From positions 4,153,709 through 4,217,708 of the forward strand of contig JAKJHU010000061.1 in the NCBI GenBank assembly GCA_022316685.1: a stretch of DNA of 64,000 nucleotides, in the 5' to 3' direction. Below, one piece after another: positions 52,828 through 62,300 of this stretch (positions are counted from its first letter, which is position 1; each line of letters starts with the position of its first letter). The stretch is from Progne subis subis (Eukaryota > Chordata > Aves > Passeriformes > Hirundinidae). The notes below the pieces were generated by a model. That model did not search any database. It was not told where the DNA came from and saw only the letters and a list, made by a program, of their open reading frames with translations. The position numbers were made by a program, and so were the translations under genes.

Positions 52828-53501
52828 ATGTAGCAGTCAGTAAAATACACTGAGAAAAATTATATCAGGAACAGACGATGGGCATTTCCCCACTACAGAT
52901 ACAGAATTGTGCAGACCATTGTTTTTGGTCATAACTTTGCAAGGAATCAAGGGAACAGAGGGATTCCCTGGGGAAAGATGTGGCACAAGTTCAGCTTCTG
53001 GCATTTGAGAGCTGATTTCTAAACAATACTTGAGGCTGGTGGGGACTTCTCTGTTGCTAAAGAGACATTTTTCACTTGGAGGAGTAAATTTTGTCAGTAC
53101 AGAACTGCAGTGCAAGAAATTTGCAGAATTCCTCTCTCAAGTTTTCTAAATGTATTTTGAGTGTGATTTCTAAAAGCTGTTGAGTCCAGTTATGGGAGAT
53201 ATTTATGAGGGATCTGAAAAATGTATATATTTTAATTTTCAAACACTGTTTTTCATCTTTATTTAAATACCTTTATCTGCTGTAAGCTGTGCTTCATTCT
53301 ATTCCTTTTTTCCCCTCAGAGAATGGAAATCCATCAGTCCCAGGAAAAGTCAATAAAGCTTCCAGCACCACCAAGAGATCCATTGCAGACAGCGAGGACA
53401 AGTCTGAGGCTTACAAATCTATTTTTACAACTCACAGCTCAGCAAAACGTTCCAAGGAGGAGTGTTCCAACTGGGTTACTCACACAGCTTACTATTTCTG
53501 A
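29370..53501 (+). CDS. RTF2: Replication termination factor 2, nine coding exons (one-base frameshift in exon 2)
   Basis: Coding exons: 29370-29438, 30343-30436, 30596-30689, 30894-31033, 32165-32243, 48022-48135, 51391-51445, 51678-51770 and 53320-53501. The sum is 920 nt; with one base added in exon 2 it is 921 nt, or 306 aa plus stop, the human length. The start MGCDGGTIPKRHELVKGP and the end THSSAKRSKEECSNWVTHTA are family hallmarks. The Rtf2 RING-like domain spans about 115-165 with Cys121, His132, Cys135, Cys140, Cys142, Cys157 and Cys160. A helix-rich linker follows (LKKRMEERRLKSKLEK), then a poorly conserved Lys/Ser-rich tail and a conserved C-terminus. RTF2 acts at replication forks; in human cells its removal from stalled forks by DDI1/2 and the proteasome is needed for restart. 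Intron 5 (15.8 kb) hosts GCNT7. As written, translation would stop at codon 39. Confidence 0.95.
29832..30158 (+). mobile_element. CR1 LINE 3' fragment in RTF2 intron 1
   Basis: CTGTCCAGTTCTGGCCCTCG, GACATAGAGGGGCTGGAGAG, AAAGGAGGCTCAGGAGGAAC, CACAGCTCCCTGACAGGAGG and GACAGCAGCAGGAGTTTCCC. It breaks off after GATTGGAACTGCCTAGG, so the 3' tail is missing. It is closely similar to the 8748-9207 copy. Confidence 0.8.
30343..30436 (+). CDS. RTF2: RTF2 exon 2 with single-base deletion
   Basis: The first half reads VDKVAELVARWFYCA in the frame set by exon 1 and then hits TGA at 30388-30390. The second half reads LSQEKLRRPIVACELGR in the +2 frame, colinear with the human residues that follow. The exon is 94 nt where 95 is needed to keep phase with exon 3. 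The lost base is most simply one C in the CC at 30386-30387. All other RTF2 exons are intact, which argues for a sequence error or a recent allele over an old pseudogene. Confidence 0.9.
31340..31750 (-). mobile_element. CR1 LINE 3' fragment, antisense
   Basis: Reverse-complement CR1 in RTF2 intron 4: GGGTTGGAGGGACCTTAAAG, CCATGGCAGGGACACCTTCC, ACTGTCCCAGGCTGCTCCC, CAGCTGCTCTGGGCACCCC, and TTTCCTGCAGCTCCTTCAGG. Confidence 0.85.
37678..37683 (-). terminator. Polyadenylation signal for GCNT7
   Basis: AATAAA on the minus strand (AAATAAATGGG), about 120 bases after the GCNT7 stop. A second AATAAA-like run lies just beyond (TTTATTTATTCC on the minus strand). Confidence 0.6.
37802..40259 (-). CDS. 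GCNT7: Beta-1,6-N-acetylglucosaminyltransferase 7 (GT14 family), three coding exons
   Basis: Minus-strand coding exons: 40259-39284, 38855-38760 and 38028-37802; donors GTAAGA and GTAACG, AG acceptors. The join is 1299 nt, or 432 aa (human about 430). It is a type II membrane protein: short cytoplasmic N-terminus, signal anchor at residues 11-27 (FLVCVAVCMFIYTFIYL), then a lumenal stem and a GT14 'Branch' catalytic domain (about 110-385). Visible family motifs are IYCIHIDEKSP, WNYVINLCGQDYPLKTN, GSAYY and SPDEHYWVTL, where Glu315 aligns with the catalytic glutamate of the core 2 enzymes. Four N-glycosylation sequons are present (NCS, NFS, NIT, NLT). Exon 2 gives APGATPNAGWQGDLRAIKW, another family block. 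It should act in the Golgi on O-glycans, but I know of no demonstrated activity for GCNT7. The first Met of the long exon is used because it directly precedes the basic residues and anchor. Confidence 0.95.
40260..40331 (-). other. GCNT7: GCNT7 5' UTR part of the main exon
   Basis: On the minus strand an acceptor CTTTTCCTTTCAG precedes ATGATCTGAATG at 40331. The ATG of that segment is followed by an in-frame TGA two codons later, so it is untranslated or a tiny upstream ORF. The main start is at 40259. Confidence 0.5.
41023..41116 (-). other. GCNT7: Possible noncoding 5' exon of GCNT7
   Basis: On the minus strand TATTTTTCTCTAG|GAATTTTG makes a good acceptor at 41116. TTCAGTGAG|GTAAAG makes a donor after 41023, with a second donor, GTAAGG, six bases further on. 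The 94-nt segment between has no required frame. It is supported by splice-site shape only. Confidence 0.35.
42225..42290 (+). mobile_element. CR1 LINE 3' tail, short
   Basis: GTTGAACTCAGTGATCCTTG, GGGTCCCTTCCAACTGGGAA and TATTCTCTGAATTT resemble the last 60 bases of a CR1 copy. Confidence 0.55.
44130..44200 (-). other. GCNT7: Likely first noncoding exon of GCNT7
   Basis: On the minus strand GGCTGATTCCGGACGAG is followed by the strong donor GTAAGCG (exon end at 44130). It lies on the transcribed edge of a CpG-rich block and in the right orientation for GCNT7. The upstream boundary is not defined. Confidence 0.5.
44190..44640 (-). promoter_or_regulatory. CpG-rich promoter region for GCNT7
   Basis: GC- and CpG-rich island inside an otherwise AT-rich RTF2 intron, immediately upstream (minus strand) of the donor at 44130. 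It contains a (CCT)n run at 44486-44518. Long open frames on both strands here reflect composition. Confidence 0.5.
44785..44933. repeat. 74-bp imperfect tandem duplication
   Basis: GGGCCGAGGAGATAAG at 44785 and GGGCTGAGGAGATAAG at 44859 head two diverged copies, each continuing with TTGA(A/G)TGTNACTGCTG, CACTTCTG and AGGGTCTGGCC / AGGGTCCAGCC. The flanking sequence to about 45115 (GTAAGGCCCGTAGCAGTAAC) is unlike its surroundings and may be an old LTR or other element that I cannot name. Confidence 0.55.
49698..50027 (+). repeat. (CCTTC)n microsatellite, about 330 bp
   Basis: About 64 copies of CCTTC with one early interruption (CCTTCCTTTCCC near 49730). It lies in RTF2 intron 6. It is pure pyrimidine on the sense strand and (GGGAA)n on the other. 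The repetitive Pro/Phe/Leu/Ser and Arg/Glu/Gly/Lys open frames are artefacts. Confidence 0.97.
50225..50395 (+). mobile_element. CR1 LINE 3' end, sense
   Basis: CTTCTCCAGGTTCCTGAAGG, CCAGGTTGGGCAGGACCTCT, GGAATGGGATGAGCTTTGAG and CCCACCCAAAGCATTCCATG mark a CR1 end in RTF2 intron 6. Confidence 0.75.
50538..50690. repeat. AT-rich palindromic stretch
   Basis: Almost only A and T, with repeated TATATTTATTATATAAATAT and ATATTATGTATTATG. Many short self-complementary runs. It lies in RTF2 intron 6, 140 bp after the CR1 end. Confidence 0.85.
51520..51676 (+). repeat. T/G-rich simple repeats before RTF2 exon 8
   Basis: (GGTT)n, (GTT)n, (TTTG)n and poly(T), then (ATTC)n at 51652-51673, running directly into the acceptor ATTTCAG of exon 8. 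The upstream 150 bases of the splice site are thus almost entirely simple sequence. Confidence 0.9.
52228..52672 (+). repeat. 30-bp minisatellite in RTF2 intron 8
   Basis: About 15 copies with an exact 30-bp period (TTCTGTGAAGATTTGGGGTT + GCACACAGAG). Variants: GAGGATTTGG, GGGTGG, ACTCAGT, ACACCAT. The 30-bp period keeps all frames of both strands open, giving 10-residue peptide repeats that are not genes. Confidence 0.95.
52796..52823 (+). repeat. Poly(A) tract
   Basis: About 28 A after GGGGGGAAAAGAA in RTF2 intron 8. No parent element is recognised. Confidence 0.85.
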
Positions 53502-53923
53502 AACAATGAGGAGCCTCTCTGGAGCATCCCTGGCTCTTTCCCTCCCCCAGGGCTCTCTCTGTCCAGCTCTGATACAGAACTTTTGTGCTGATCTGATCCT
53601 GTCTGGAATTCCTCGGTTTCTAAGTTGGTTATAAACCTCTCCATGGCTGGTGTCAGCTGCAGTTTCTGTTAAATAAGAAGCAGACCAGCAAGAATCCGTG
53701 TTGTAGCAGCAGATTTCGTTGGGAAAATCTTGGAATTTTTGCACAAAAATTCTGCTTTTCTCCTCCCATTGGATGTTGTCATTCTCAGTCAGTGTCCTCA
53801 GGAGGAGGAGAGAGGGAGAAGTTCCTGCTCTTCTCCTCTGTTAATTTGTGCCACCACTGTAATTACACTTTTCAGTGTATTACTACAGAATTCAAACCCT
53901 CTGTGACTTTCTGACAGCAAAAA

Positions 53924-53929
53924 AATAAA
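53924..53929 (+). terminator. Polyadenylation signal AATAAA for RTF2
   Basis: First AATAAA after the RTF2 stop (AAAAATAAATAATG), followed by T-rich sequence with TGT (TTTTTTTTTGTCAAG). It gives a 3' UTR of about 430 bases. Confidence 0.6.
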
Positions 53930-53949
53930 TAATGCCTTTTTTTTTTGTC

Positions 53950-56900
53950 AAGCTAACTGGGCCCTCAGTAGAACTGTGTGTTCCTAAAAGGTTCTGGGAG
54001 TATTTTCAAATTATTCACCTTTTGACAGAGCAGATGACAGCACAGTCACGAAAATGTTTGTGCAACATTCTTGCCCATATTGTTGTAGCCTGTTTTTAAC
54101 AGCAGGATATTCCCTTGGTAATGTTTGAATCCCATAATTCCCACATGGAATGACCAGAGGGAAAGCTGGCAGTTTTTCCACTTTCCTCTCTCCCTCTTGT
54201 AAAATTGAAATCTGCTTTCCTAATCTTGGTACAAGCTAAGCAGAATAGAAATGCAGAAAGTAGGAGGCTTTAAAAACCGCTGCATGATGTTACCTTGTTA
54301 CCTTTGTGTGTGAAAATGATTAATTATCCTTGTAATTTCTTTTCAAAAGTGTCCCCGTTTATAATTGGCAGTAGTTACCTGGAGATTCAAATGCTGTGTT
54401 GATATTTGCATAGGTGGTCTCCCTGATTCAAACAGCTCAAATGAAACTGCTGGGATTTTATTATTATTTTGATAGCTATAATTAAAAATTGGCTTGCTGT
54501 AGAATTTATATGGTGGTAAGAATTTTTTTTTGGTTTTCCAGAGATGTGAGCACATCAAACAGTTTGGGGTTTGCTGGAGCTTCCAGGAAGCGTTCGGGCA
54601 CATTTTGTATGCGTGGCTAGGGATCAGCTTTGTTCTCCTTGTTCTGTGTTCTTCTCATTATGATCCTTTATTATTTGCTGCTTACAGATAATGAAATTCC
54701 TGCACTAAAGGTGTCCCATAGTACAGATTTTATTTGCAGTTTAATTCTGTTTGACAGTCCGTGGTAAAATCCTTTTGGTGTTTTATAGGACTGCACTTTC
54801 CTCCTACTTACAGCAGTTACAAATCCTAAAGGGAATTAATTTAATGCTTTTGATTTAGGTAATACTTTGCTAAAAAACACACAGAGAAACACGATATTCA
54901 GTTTTACTTCTCTTTCTCAGTGATAAATCAGCAGAGTCCGAGCTGTTGGTCCCAGGTTTTCCTGCCCACTGGGCCATAATAGTGACTCCTTTTTTCTTCT
55001 GATCTGCTTATCTATTAAAACAAATTCCTGGTTATTTCTCCCTGTACTTCTTCATTCATCAGCTCCTGCTCTGCCTCTCTGCAGAGTTGTGTCCAATGTT
55101 CCACCATCCCCACGTGGAGCACAGAGCTCTGAAAACATTGATGGCTCATGGCCGTGTTTCAGCTTTTCCTTCCCTTTACAGAGCTCCAGCTGTGAAGGGC
55201 TGCGATGCATTGCTGGCATGTGAAATATGGCTGGAATATGAAATATTTCTGGCCTGTGATGCAGTTCTTGCACCTTGTGTTCCAGATGTGCCACTTGTGC
55301 TGTTGGCAGCCCGGGATGGGCAGCGGGTGCTGCAACGTTGACTTGGCAATTTTTAATGGATTCAAGGGAATGGTTTGCTGCAGGATGTTTGCTTTGTTGT
55401 GGTTTGCTTTTTGTTGGAGAGGGCAATTTAATTTTCTTTTAACGTAGGTGAATTTGAATGCTGGTGAAAGTTGAAAACTGCAGAAGTCGTAGAATCTGAA
55501 ATCTGTATTTTTTGAGATGCCACGTGAATCTCTTGCAGCACCACATCCAGGGGGCTGTTCTGGGGAATTCATGGGGCAGTTTTGTTTCCATGCTGTTCAA
55601 CCCTCGGCCTCTCTTCTGAAAAGCTCAAAAAAGGATCCAATTAGTGCCAGTTGTGTAATTGGGGGCTGGTTTTTTGTGTGGAACCTGGGGGCTGGACTGG
55701 AATGCAGCAAATTCCTTCACACTGTGGCAGAGTGGAGAGGGGCTGGAGGGTTCTGTGCCCTGAATCACCATCCTGGAGCTGCCTGACTGGCATGGGTTCA
55801 GTCCTTTCCACGTTGGTGCCTCTGAATCCCAAAAACTGAGGGAGTTCCCACACCCAGACCCGGCAGAGCTCAGAGTGCAGCTTGGTTTGTTCTCCAGCTG
55901 CCACACCATGAGATCATCACATGCCGCTCAAATTGGCCAGAAAAGCTGAAAGCTCCCTTCAAAACATGGTGCTTGTTAGATTAAAATATTTCTTACTGAT
56001 GTCCTATTCTTGGCTAAACTGAACAGAGTTGTCTGAGTGTCCTGCCTTGCTGTGAGCCCAGACCCCAGTGCAGCTGGGAGATTTTGCTTCGGATTCAGAC
56101 ACTGCCAAATGGTTTCTTGCTTGCATTTAAAATAAAAAGGCTGTTTAGACATTAAAATCCACAGAGGGTCTGAAATCAGCGTGTCCTAAGCTGAATACAA
56201 ATCACAGACAAAAAGGGGTTTGTTGGGAAGGTCACAAATGGAACTGATTACTGCTAGACAGTGTGGATTTCCTTCTGGAGGATGGAGCTGATAGAATTCC
56301 TTCCTGACAGCTAGAAATGATAATTGAGTTGTTTGGGGTTTTTTTTCTGTGCTTCAAACTTAACCAAGCTTCAAAATGAGTAAGAGGGATGGAATCCAAA
56401 TCCATCTGCAGCTCTCTCTGCCTCTAAACCAGGATTTTAATCTAGATATCCATCCAAGAGCCCAGATCCTGGGGAGGTGCTGCTGCTGGTGTCGAGGCTG
56501 TGGCTTTGTCAAGCACCGAGCTTCATGTGAATTCAAGTATCTCTTACAGGTCAGTGACAGAATTCAATTTACAGACTGACCACAGATCTCATTTGGGAAA
56601 GAACCGGTTTCATTATGGCTTTGAATAAAATGAAATTCTCTTTTGAAAATGTTTCCCTGGCAGCTCTTTGTGACACATCCAGCAGAACCCAGCCTTTGTG
56701 TGGTATCTGCGAGAGGTTTTCTCAAAAGTCAGGGGCTCACTGGTGAAGAACAACCCCTTCCCCTGGCAGAAGTTCAGCTCTGACTGCGCTGCTGCTTTTT
56801 CCAGCCAGTTTTTCCCTTGTTTCCTCTCCTTTGCCTCTTTCTTTCTGCTGCCTTGAGGAATTTCCTCAGTGCTGGAGGAGGGCAGGGAACGGAATGATGA

Positions 56901-57030
56901 GGGTGGTGATGCTCGGGCTTTTCAGCCCCTTTTGCTCTTTTGGAGCTGATCTGCATTTGTCCTGCAGCCAAGACAGGGTAAATTTTCCCCTTCTAGGTCA
57001 TGTCCTAAATATGACAAGAGCTGGAGTCAG
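53950..57030. other. Intergenic downstream of RTF2, no gene seen
   Basis: No reading frame resembles a known protein and no repeat of note is present. Open frames of up to 137 codons occur on the minus strand near 55.1-55.6 kb but have no recognisable features. Confidence 0.5.
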
Positions 57031-57034
57031 GATA

Positions 57035-57215
57035 GGCTTGGAGTTTGTCACTCCTGGATCAGGAGGAATTTCTTCCTGGAAGCGGAGGTCAGGCCTTGGA
57101 GCTGCCTGGGGAGGTTTGGATCCCATCCCTGGAGGTGTCCTTGGAATTCCTGGAGGTGGCTGTGGGCTGAGGACAGGGTGGGGATGGGGCACAGCTTGGA
57201 CTCCATGACCCTGCA
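57035..57215 (+). mobile_element. CR1 LINE 3' fragment
   Basis: AGGAGGAATTTCTTCCTGGA, GGTCAGGCCTTGGAGCTGCC, TGGAGGTGTCCTTGGAATTC and GGACAGGGTGGGGATGGGGC. It is the same subfamily as the copy in CSTF1 intron 5. Confidence 0.7.
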
Positions 57216-57219
57216 GCTA

Positions 57220-57378
57220 ATGTTAGCTTTTCCTAACATTATAATTCCATCATTCTATCAAACCCGACTCTAAATTCTATGTTGTGAGCTTAAAATAGGA
57301 ACAATTTGACAGCGTAAGTTTTCCTAACATTTTTTGTGCCATGAGCTTCCACTTTTTTTTTCTTTTTTTAATTAAAAG

Positions 57379-57413
<35 letters not shown>

Positions 57414-58930
57414 AAAAGTAATTCCAAGGAATGCCTTGGTCTCAGTGATAAGTGAGGTTTGCCCTGTCTTGGAAGGGCTGGGTGTAGCTTTCTGCAACTT
57501 GCCTACAAAGCTAAAGAAATGCAAAGCAGCTTATTGCTCAATTCTGCTGACTTTAGCAACCAGGGAGGACAAATTAAAAAAAAAAAAAAATAATAATAAT
57601 AATAAAAGAAAAAGGAGAATATCTAGTCTCAACCTGGGCATTTAATGGGTCCCAAAATGTGCTGAACTCTTTAGTCTAAATGGGCTCTTTAGTGTGGTGT
57701 CAAATAAGTTAAAAAGCGAGGGAGCTTTACAAAGCTGCCTTCATTGTTTAAACTTGTTTCGCTCATGTTAAGGCTAATGTACATTTATTCAGACTGACAA
57801 AGTGCTGAATTTACACAACAGGGATAGTAATAATTAGGTCAGATACTTTTCAAATGGCAGCGGTGGGGAGGGGGGGGTGGGAACACTTGACTCTTTCATG
57901 CTTGTGAATGGCAACGATTATTAGAGCTGGCCGGGCCAACCACAATCCCTGCGAACGCTGCTCTCACCCCGTGGATTCCCTGCCCTCCTCCCAGCTCCAT
58001 CCCTGTCTGCTCGCAAGGTGCGAGTGCTGAGAGCGTGGATTCCCAGCGGCAGTACACGGATTTTTGGTGAGCCCAAAGCTGGGCTCCTCTCCCCTGCTGG
58101 GATCCGACTGGCACCAAGAAATTAATTATAGTAACGAAACCGAAAACTCGGCCGTCAAAGCTGCGCTGTCCGCTCAATTGGATGAGGCTGAGCTCCGATC
58201 TTTCACTTGGGACTGTCCGGTTTTTACATTTTTATCGTGTCGCCCTAAACCATTGACGCCCCTGTGTCCTGGGGGGAGGATGAGGTGTCCGTACCTCGCA
58301 CCTGCCTCAGGTATTTGGTGCCGGTGATTCCTAGGACACAACCCCGGATTAGTCAGTCTGTGGAGCTCATCCAGCACAGCAGGAATTGTTTCTCCAAGAG
58401 CTCTTTCTTCCCCCCTTGTCTTTCCCAATATTTGAACAAGCGCTGTTGTTTAATTCAGCGCCCCCCGCTCTGCTGGCATTTGAATTGCGGTCGGCCGCGG
58501 CCGGCCCTGGGCTGCTCGCATCTCTTAAGCTGCAGCCATTTACTGCCCCATTGACATTTAAGCTGCTCCGAGCTCCTTTGGTTTTGCATGTTCCCATTCC
58601 TTAAGGAATCATTAAACCTTTCCCAGCGCTTCGCTCCCGCTGCACGCAGCGCGGAGGCTCCGCGGACACCTCCGGCCGGCTCTCCAGTGGGCAAAATCCG
58701 CGAAGAAAAGGTGTAATTTCACTGAAAAGCGAAGTTTTAGTGCCCCGCACAGCTTTTTCCCCAGCTCCCTGTAAATGAGCGAGGGGCGCTCCTGGGGATT
58801 CCCCTGGGGCTGCAGCCCGGGAAATGCGGGGCCTGGAGCATCCCGGAATTAATGTGAAACGCAGAGAGCCCCAAGGGATCTGGGCCGGGGCGCGGGGCTG
58901 GACGGAGCCCTTTAAGGATTTTTTTTTTTT
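57220..58930. other. Intergenic, with poly(T) and a GC-rich block
   Basis: A poly(T) tract (57380-57410) and a short (AAT)n (57590-57606) precede a moderately GC-rich, unique-looking block at 57850-58900 (CGGCCGCGGCCGGCC near 58492). The block could be regulatory, but nothing in it proves function. No gene is recognised. Confidence 0.4.
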
Positions 58931-59013
58931 TTTTTTGGGTTTATTTTGTTTTATTTAGGGATTCGGAGCAGAATGCCCGCGGCCTGAGGCCCGGCTGCAC
59001 TTCCAACGGGCGG

Positions 59014-59030
59014 CCACGAGGGGGCGGCAG
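59014..59030 (+). promoter_or_regulatory. CTCF-like motif
   Basis: CCACGAGGGGGCGGCAG fits the core CTCF pattern CCAC(N)AGGGGGC. It sits in a CpG-rich context 40 bp before a G-rich minisatellite. Binding is inferred from the motif only. Confidence 0.5.
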
Positions 59031-59065
59031 CGGCTCGGGCACCGCAGAGCAGAGAGCGCCCCGCG

Positions 59066-59340
59066 GTGGGGACAGACGGACAGGGGACAGAGAGGGGACA
59101 GACGGACAGGGGACAGAGAGGGGACAGAGAGGGGACAGAGAGGGGACAGAGAGGAGACAGACGGACAGAGAGGGGACAGACGGACAGGGGACAGAGAGGG
59201 GACAGAGAGGAGACAGACGGACAGAGAGGGGACAGACGGACAGGGGACAGACGGACACGAGCCGACAGGAGGGACAGAGAGGGACCGGAGGGGACAGAGA
59301 GGGGCAGGAGGGGACAGAGGGGGAAACAGGGAGGGAACAG
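59066..59340 (+). repeat. G-rich minisatellite (GGGGACAGA-type)
   Basis: Irregular array of GGGGACAGAGA, GGGGACAGACGGACA and GAGGAGACAGACGGACAGAG units over about 275 bp. G runs of four recur every 10-15 bases. The Asp/Arg/Gly/Gln and Cys/Pro/Leu/Ser open frames through it are artefacts. Confidence 0.9.
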
Positions 59341-59344
59341 AGCG

Positions 59345-62300
59345 AGCACAGCCCAGCGGGGCCCCCGCAAATCCCAAACTTCGACCCTTCCCAAGGAATC
59401 GCCGTTTCCCAGCCTAATGAAAGTCTCGGGAATGCAGAGCGGTGCTCAAATGTCCCTTTCTGCCACCTCCGGGACGCGCCGGGGCCCCGCCGTGACAAAG
59501 TGCCGGGGATGTCGCAGGAGCCGCTGTGTCCCCTGCCACGGAGCCTTGCTGGGCTGGCCGCCCTGGAAAATCCGGGATTTCGGGATAAATCCATGGCCGC
59601 TGCCGTCCTGTCCTGCTCTCCCCGCTGTCCTCGTACACTCGATGTTCGCGTACGCTTTACATCGAGGAATTCGCGGTAATTGTGACCGGGGAACTTTAGC
59701 GGTGACAAAGTGGTGGCTGCAGAGGGGGAGAGGCAGTGCCCGGCTCTTCCCGGGTTGACTCCCGAGTGACAACAGCAGGATTTATTCGGCTGCTCAATGG
59801 GATTTTTCACAGCGAGCTGGTCAGAAAATGAAAGGTTTGTTACACAGAAAATTCCAGTCTTTAGGGGCTTGTTTTCGTCCCAGGTCTCGGAAGGAAAAGC
59901 ACAAACTATTCCCCCCAAGAAAAGTTCTGTGAGATGATGATTCGGGAGAGTTGTTCCAGCAATCTTCAAATGTTTTCTTAATAAAAAAACAAGCTACTTA
60001 GAGAATTAACATTGCAAATATCTTAAATCTAAAATTAAATCAAGTATTTTGCTCTGTCACCTCCTAAAAACAGTGCAAATAGCTGCGTGTTTGGGATTTA
60101 AATCCTATTTTCTGGCATCTGTACTAATTTGAAACATTTTCTCCTTGCAGCGTTTAGTGCTTCCCATTTGATTTGGGGACATCTCAGAGTCGAGTTGGTA
60201 TTTCAGAAACAAAAGAGGGGAAAGAAAAACTCGTCTTCTATTTTAGGGTCCTGCAGTACTGGAAATGCAAAGGCTGCAGAGTGAATATTTAACGAGGGCA
60301 TGAGAATCCAAAAAAAAAAAAAAAAAAAAAAAATGGTTTAAAGCAAATGCCACGCAGCCGTCGCCTTGCCTTGTCCAACTAGAGCGGCATTAAGACATTA
60401 AAAATAGATTTACAGATTTCATCAGGCGGTTGCAACATTCACACAGGTTGGGATTTTTAATTTAACTTTGAACTGGATCATGCAGATGGCAGGGAGAGCA
60501 GAATGGACTTTATTCTAATGGGAGAATTTGCCTTACGCAGGATTAACATATCAAAGGCAGGGCAGGATTTGGGGAGAAGATGGCACAAGGATCTGGCTGC
60601 ACGTTGGGCTCTGGGCTCGGCACTGGAGGAGAGTTCCAGCCGCTGGAGCAGGGTGGCACTTTGCTCTGCTCTTTGCTCTGCTCTTGTCACCTTCCTTGTG
60701 TCGCCCACTGGCTGCTAAGTTTGGCTTCGATCTCCCCTTGGTGTTTGAGGTCTGGGCAAGCAGAGGTGGTTTAAGAAAACCCCTGAGACGCTAAGAAAAG
60801 CCAGTGGTTTGGCACTGCTGCTGGGTGAGGTTATCGATGCCATCCCCTCCTGTTTCCTCCCTTGAAGTGCTGTCACTCCCTCACTGAGCTGCAGCTGATG
60901 ATGTCGGCCTCGACATCAGCCTAAAAATCCTTGCTGGGGAAGGACTTCAAGGCAGGCAGGGATTCCCAGAGCTTGCACCCCTGCCGCGGGTGGGAATCTG
61001 CAGCATTCTGGAGGTGCAGTGGGGAAGGTGAGGAGCAGAAAGGGCTCGGGGCAGGTCCTGACTCCAGGATGGTGCAGAGCATCCTTGCAGCTCTCAGTTT
61101 TCCTTTGCTCTGCATCCTTCCCTTGGGAATACCCCTGCAGCTGTGCTGGAGGCAGCTGCTCCCCTTCAGACAGCCAGAGTAACGGAATCCTTCGCTGTTC
61201 CACCCCAGCAGCATCAAACAAACTCTCTCCACCCACACACAGAAAGGCAGGACACCCCCCTGAGCCCCCTGCACGTGTCTGCCAGACCTCACCTTGTACC
61301 CCAACACGAGGACATCAGGTGGCCTCACGCCACCTGTCCCCTCCCAGGGAGGATATCTGTGGGCCCAGGAGCAGTCCGGGGTGAAAATGTGAAAATCCAC
61401 CCCTTTGGCCGGAGGTTCTCCTTGACAGCTGAATTCCCAGTGTCACGGTAGCGAGTTTTTCCTGGCAGGGTGGAAGCAAACACTCTGCTTCCACTCAGCC
61501 CTCGCTGCTGGGGTGGGTTTTGCGTGCTCTGCTGGGCTGGTGGCGTGTCACCATCACAGGGATTATCCCTGTTTTCCAGTCAGAAAATGCTCCATACAAA
61601 AACAACCGAGCGATGGGACGAACAAAAGGAATTATGAGAACTATATAATTTCCTCTGAGAACTCTGGGGCCTTCTGGGAATCATCACATAACCCCCAGCA
61701 CGACACAACCCCTCCGACACAGACAGCGCAGACACGGAGCAGAGTTGAGCAAGAGCCTTGACCAGAGCAATCATTACTGATTTCAAAACATCCCAGAGCT
61801 GCGTGGCCACAGCGATCCTGGCCAAAATCGGAGCAGGCAGAGCGAATCCAAGCAGGGCAGACGTGCTGCTCACACGACTGCTGGAGATCTTTTCATGCAG
61901 ATATGCAACAGCTGCAACAAGCTTCGTGCAGGGACTTGCCTTTACACTGAGCTGGAGTGCAGGCATGGGCTCCTACCGGGGAAGGAATGCTGTCTGAAAG
62001 GAGCAGGGAGCCTCCTGCAGCTGCAGTGAGAATTCCTGCTGGATTGGAGCTCCTGGAGGAGAGCTGGCCAGTTTTGGTGCAGCAGCTTGGGCTGGGGGGG
62101 TGGCTGTGAGCTGGGCCACGTTTGAACCATTTCCTTGCACCTTCAGAATGGAAGACGAGGTTGGTTGTGAGCTTGCAGCGCTGCTGCCTGAGTGAGAGTT
62201 GTCCTGAGGATAAGGATGCTGCGTTTTGACAGAGCACAAATTAAGCTCTTGCTTTAACACTTGGCCTTTTTTGAAATCTCCGCTTTCCAGCAGCTCAGGG

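Noticed and set aside
29370..53501. RTF2 as an old processed or decayed pseudogene
   Set aside because: It keeps all nine coding exons with introns, intact splice signals apart from two weak donors, and only one lesion, so it looks like a functional gene with a local error or allele.
57850..58700. GC-rich block as a possible TFAP2C first exon
   Set aside because: None of the frames resembles the TFAP2C N-terminus as I know it. The block is listed only as possible regulatory DNA.
58941..59969. 342-codon minus-strand frame rich in Cys, Pro, Leu, Ser and Val
   Set aside because: It is driven by the GGGGACAGA-type minisatellite and GC-rich flanks, with no domain.
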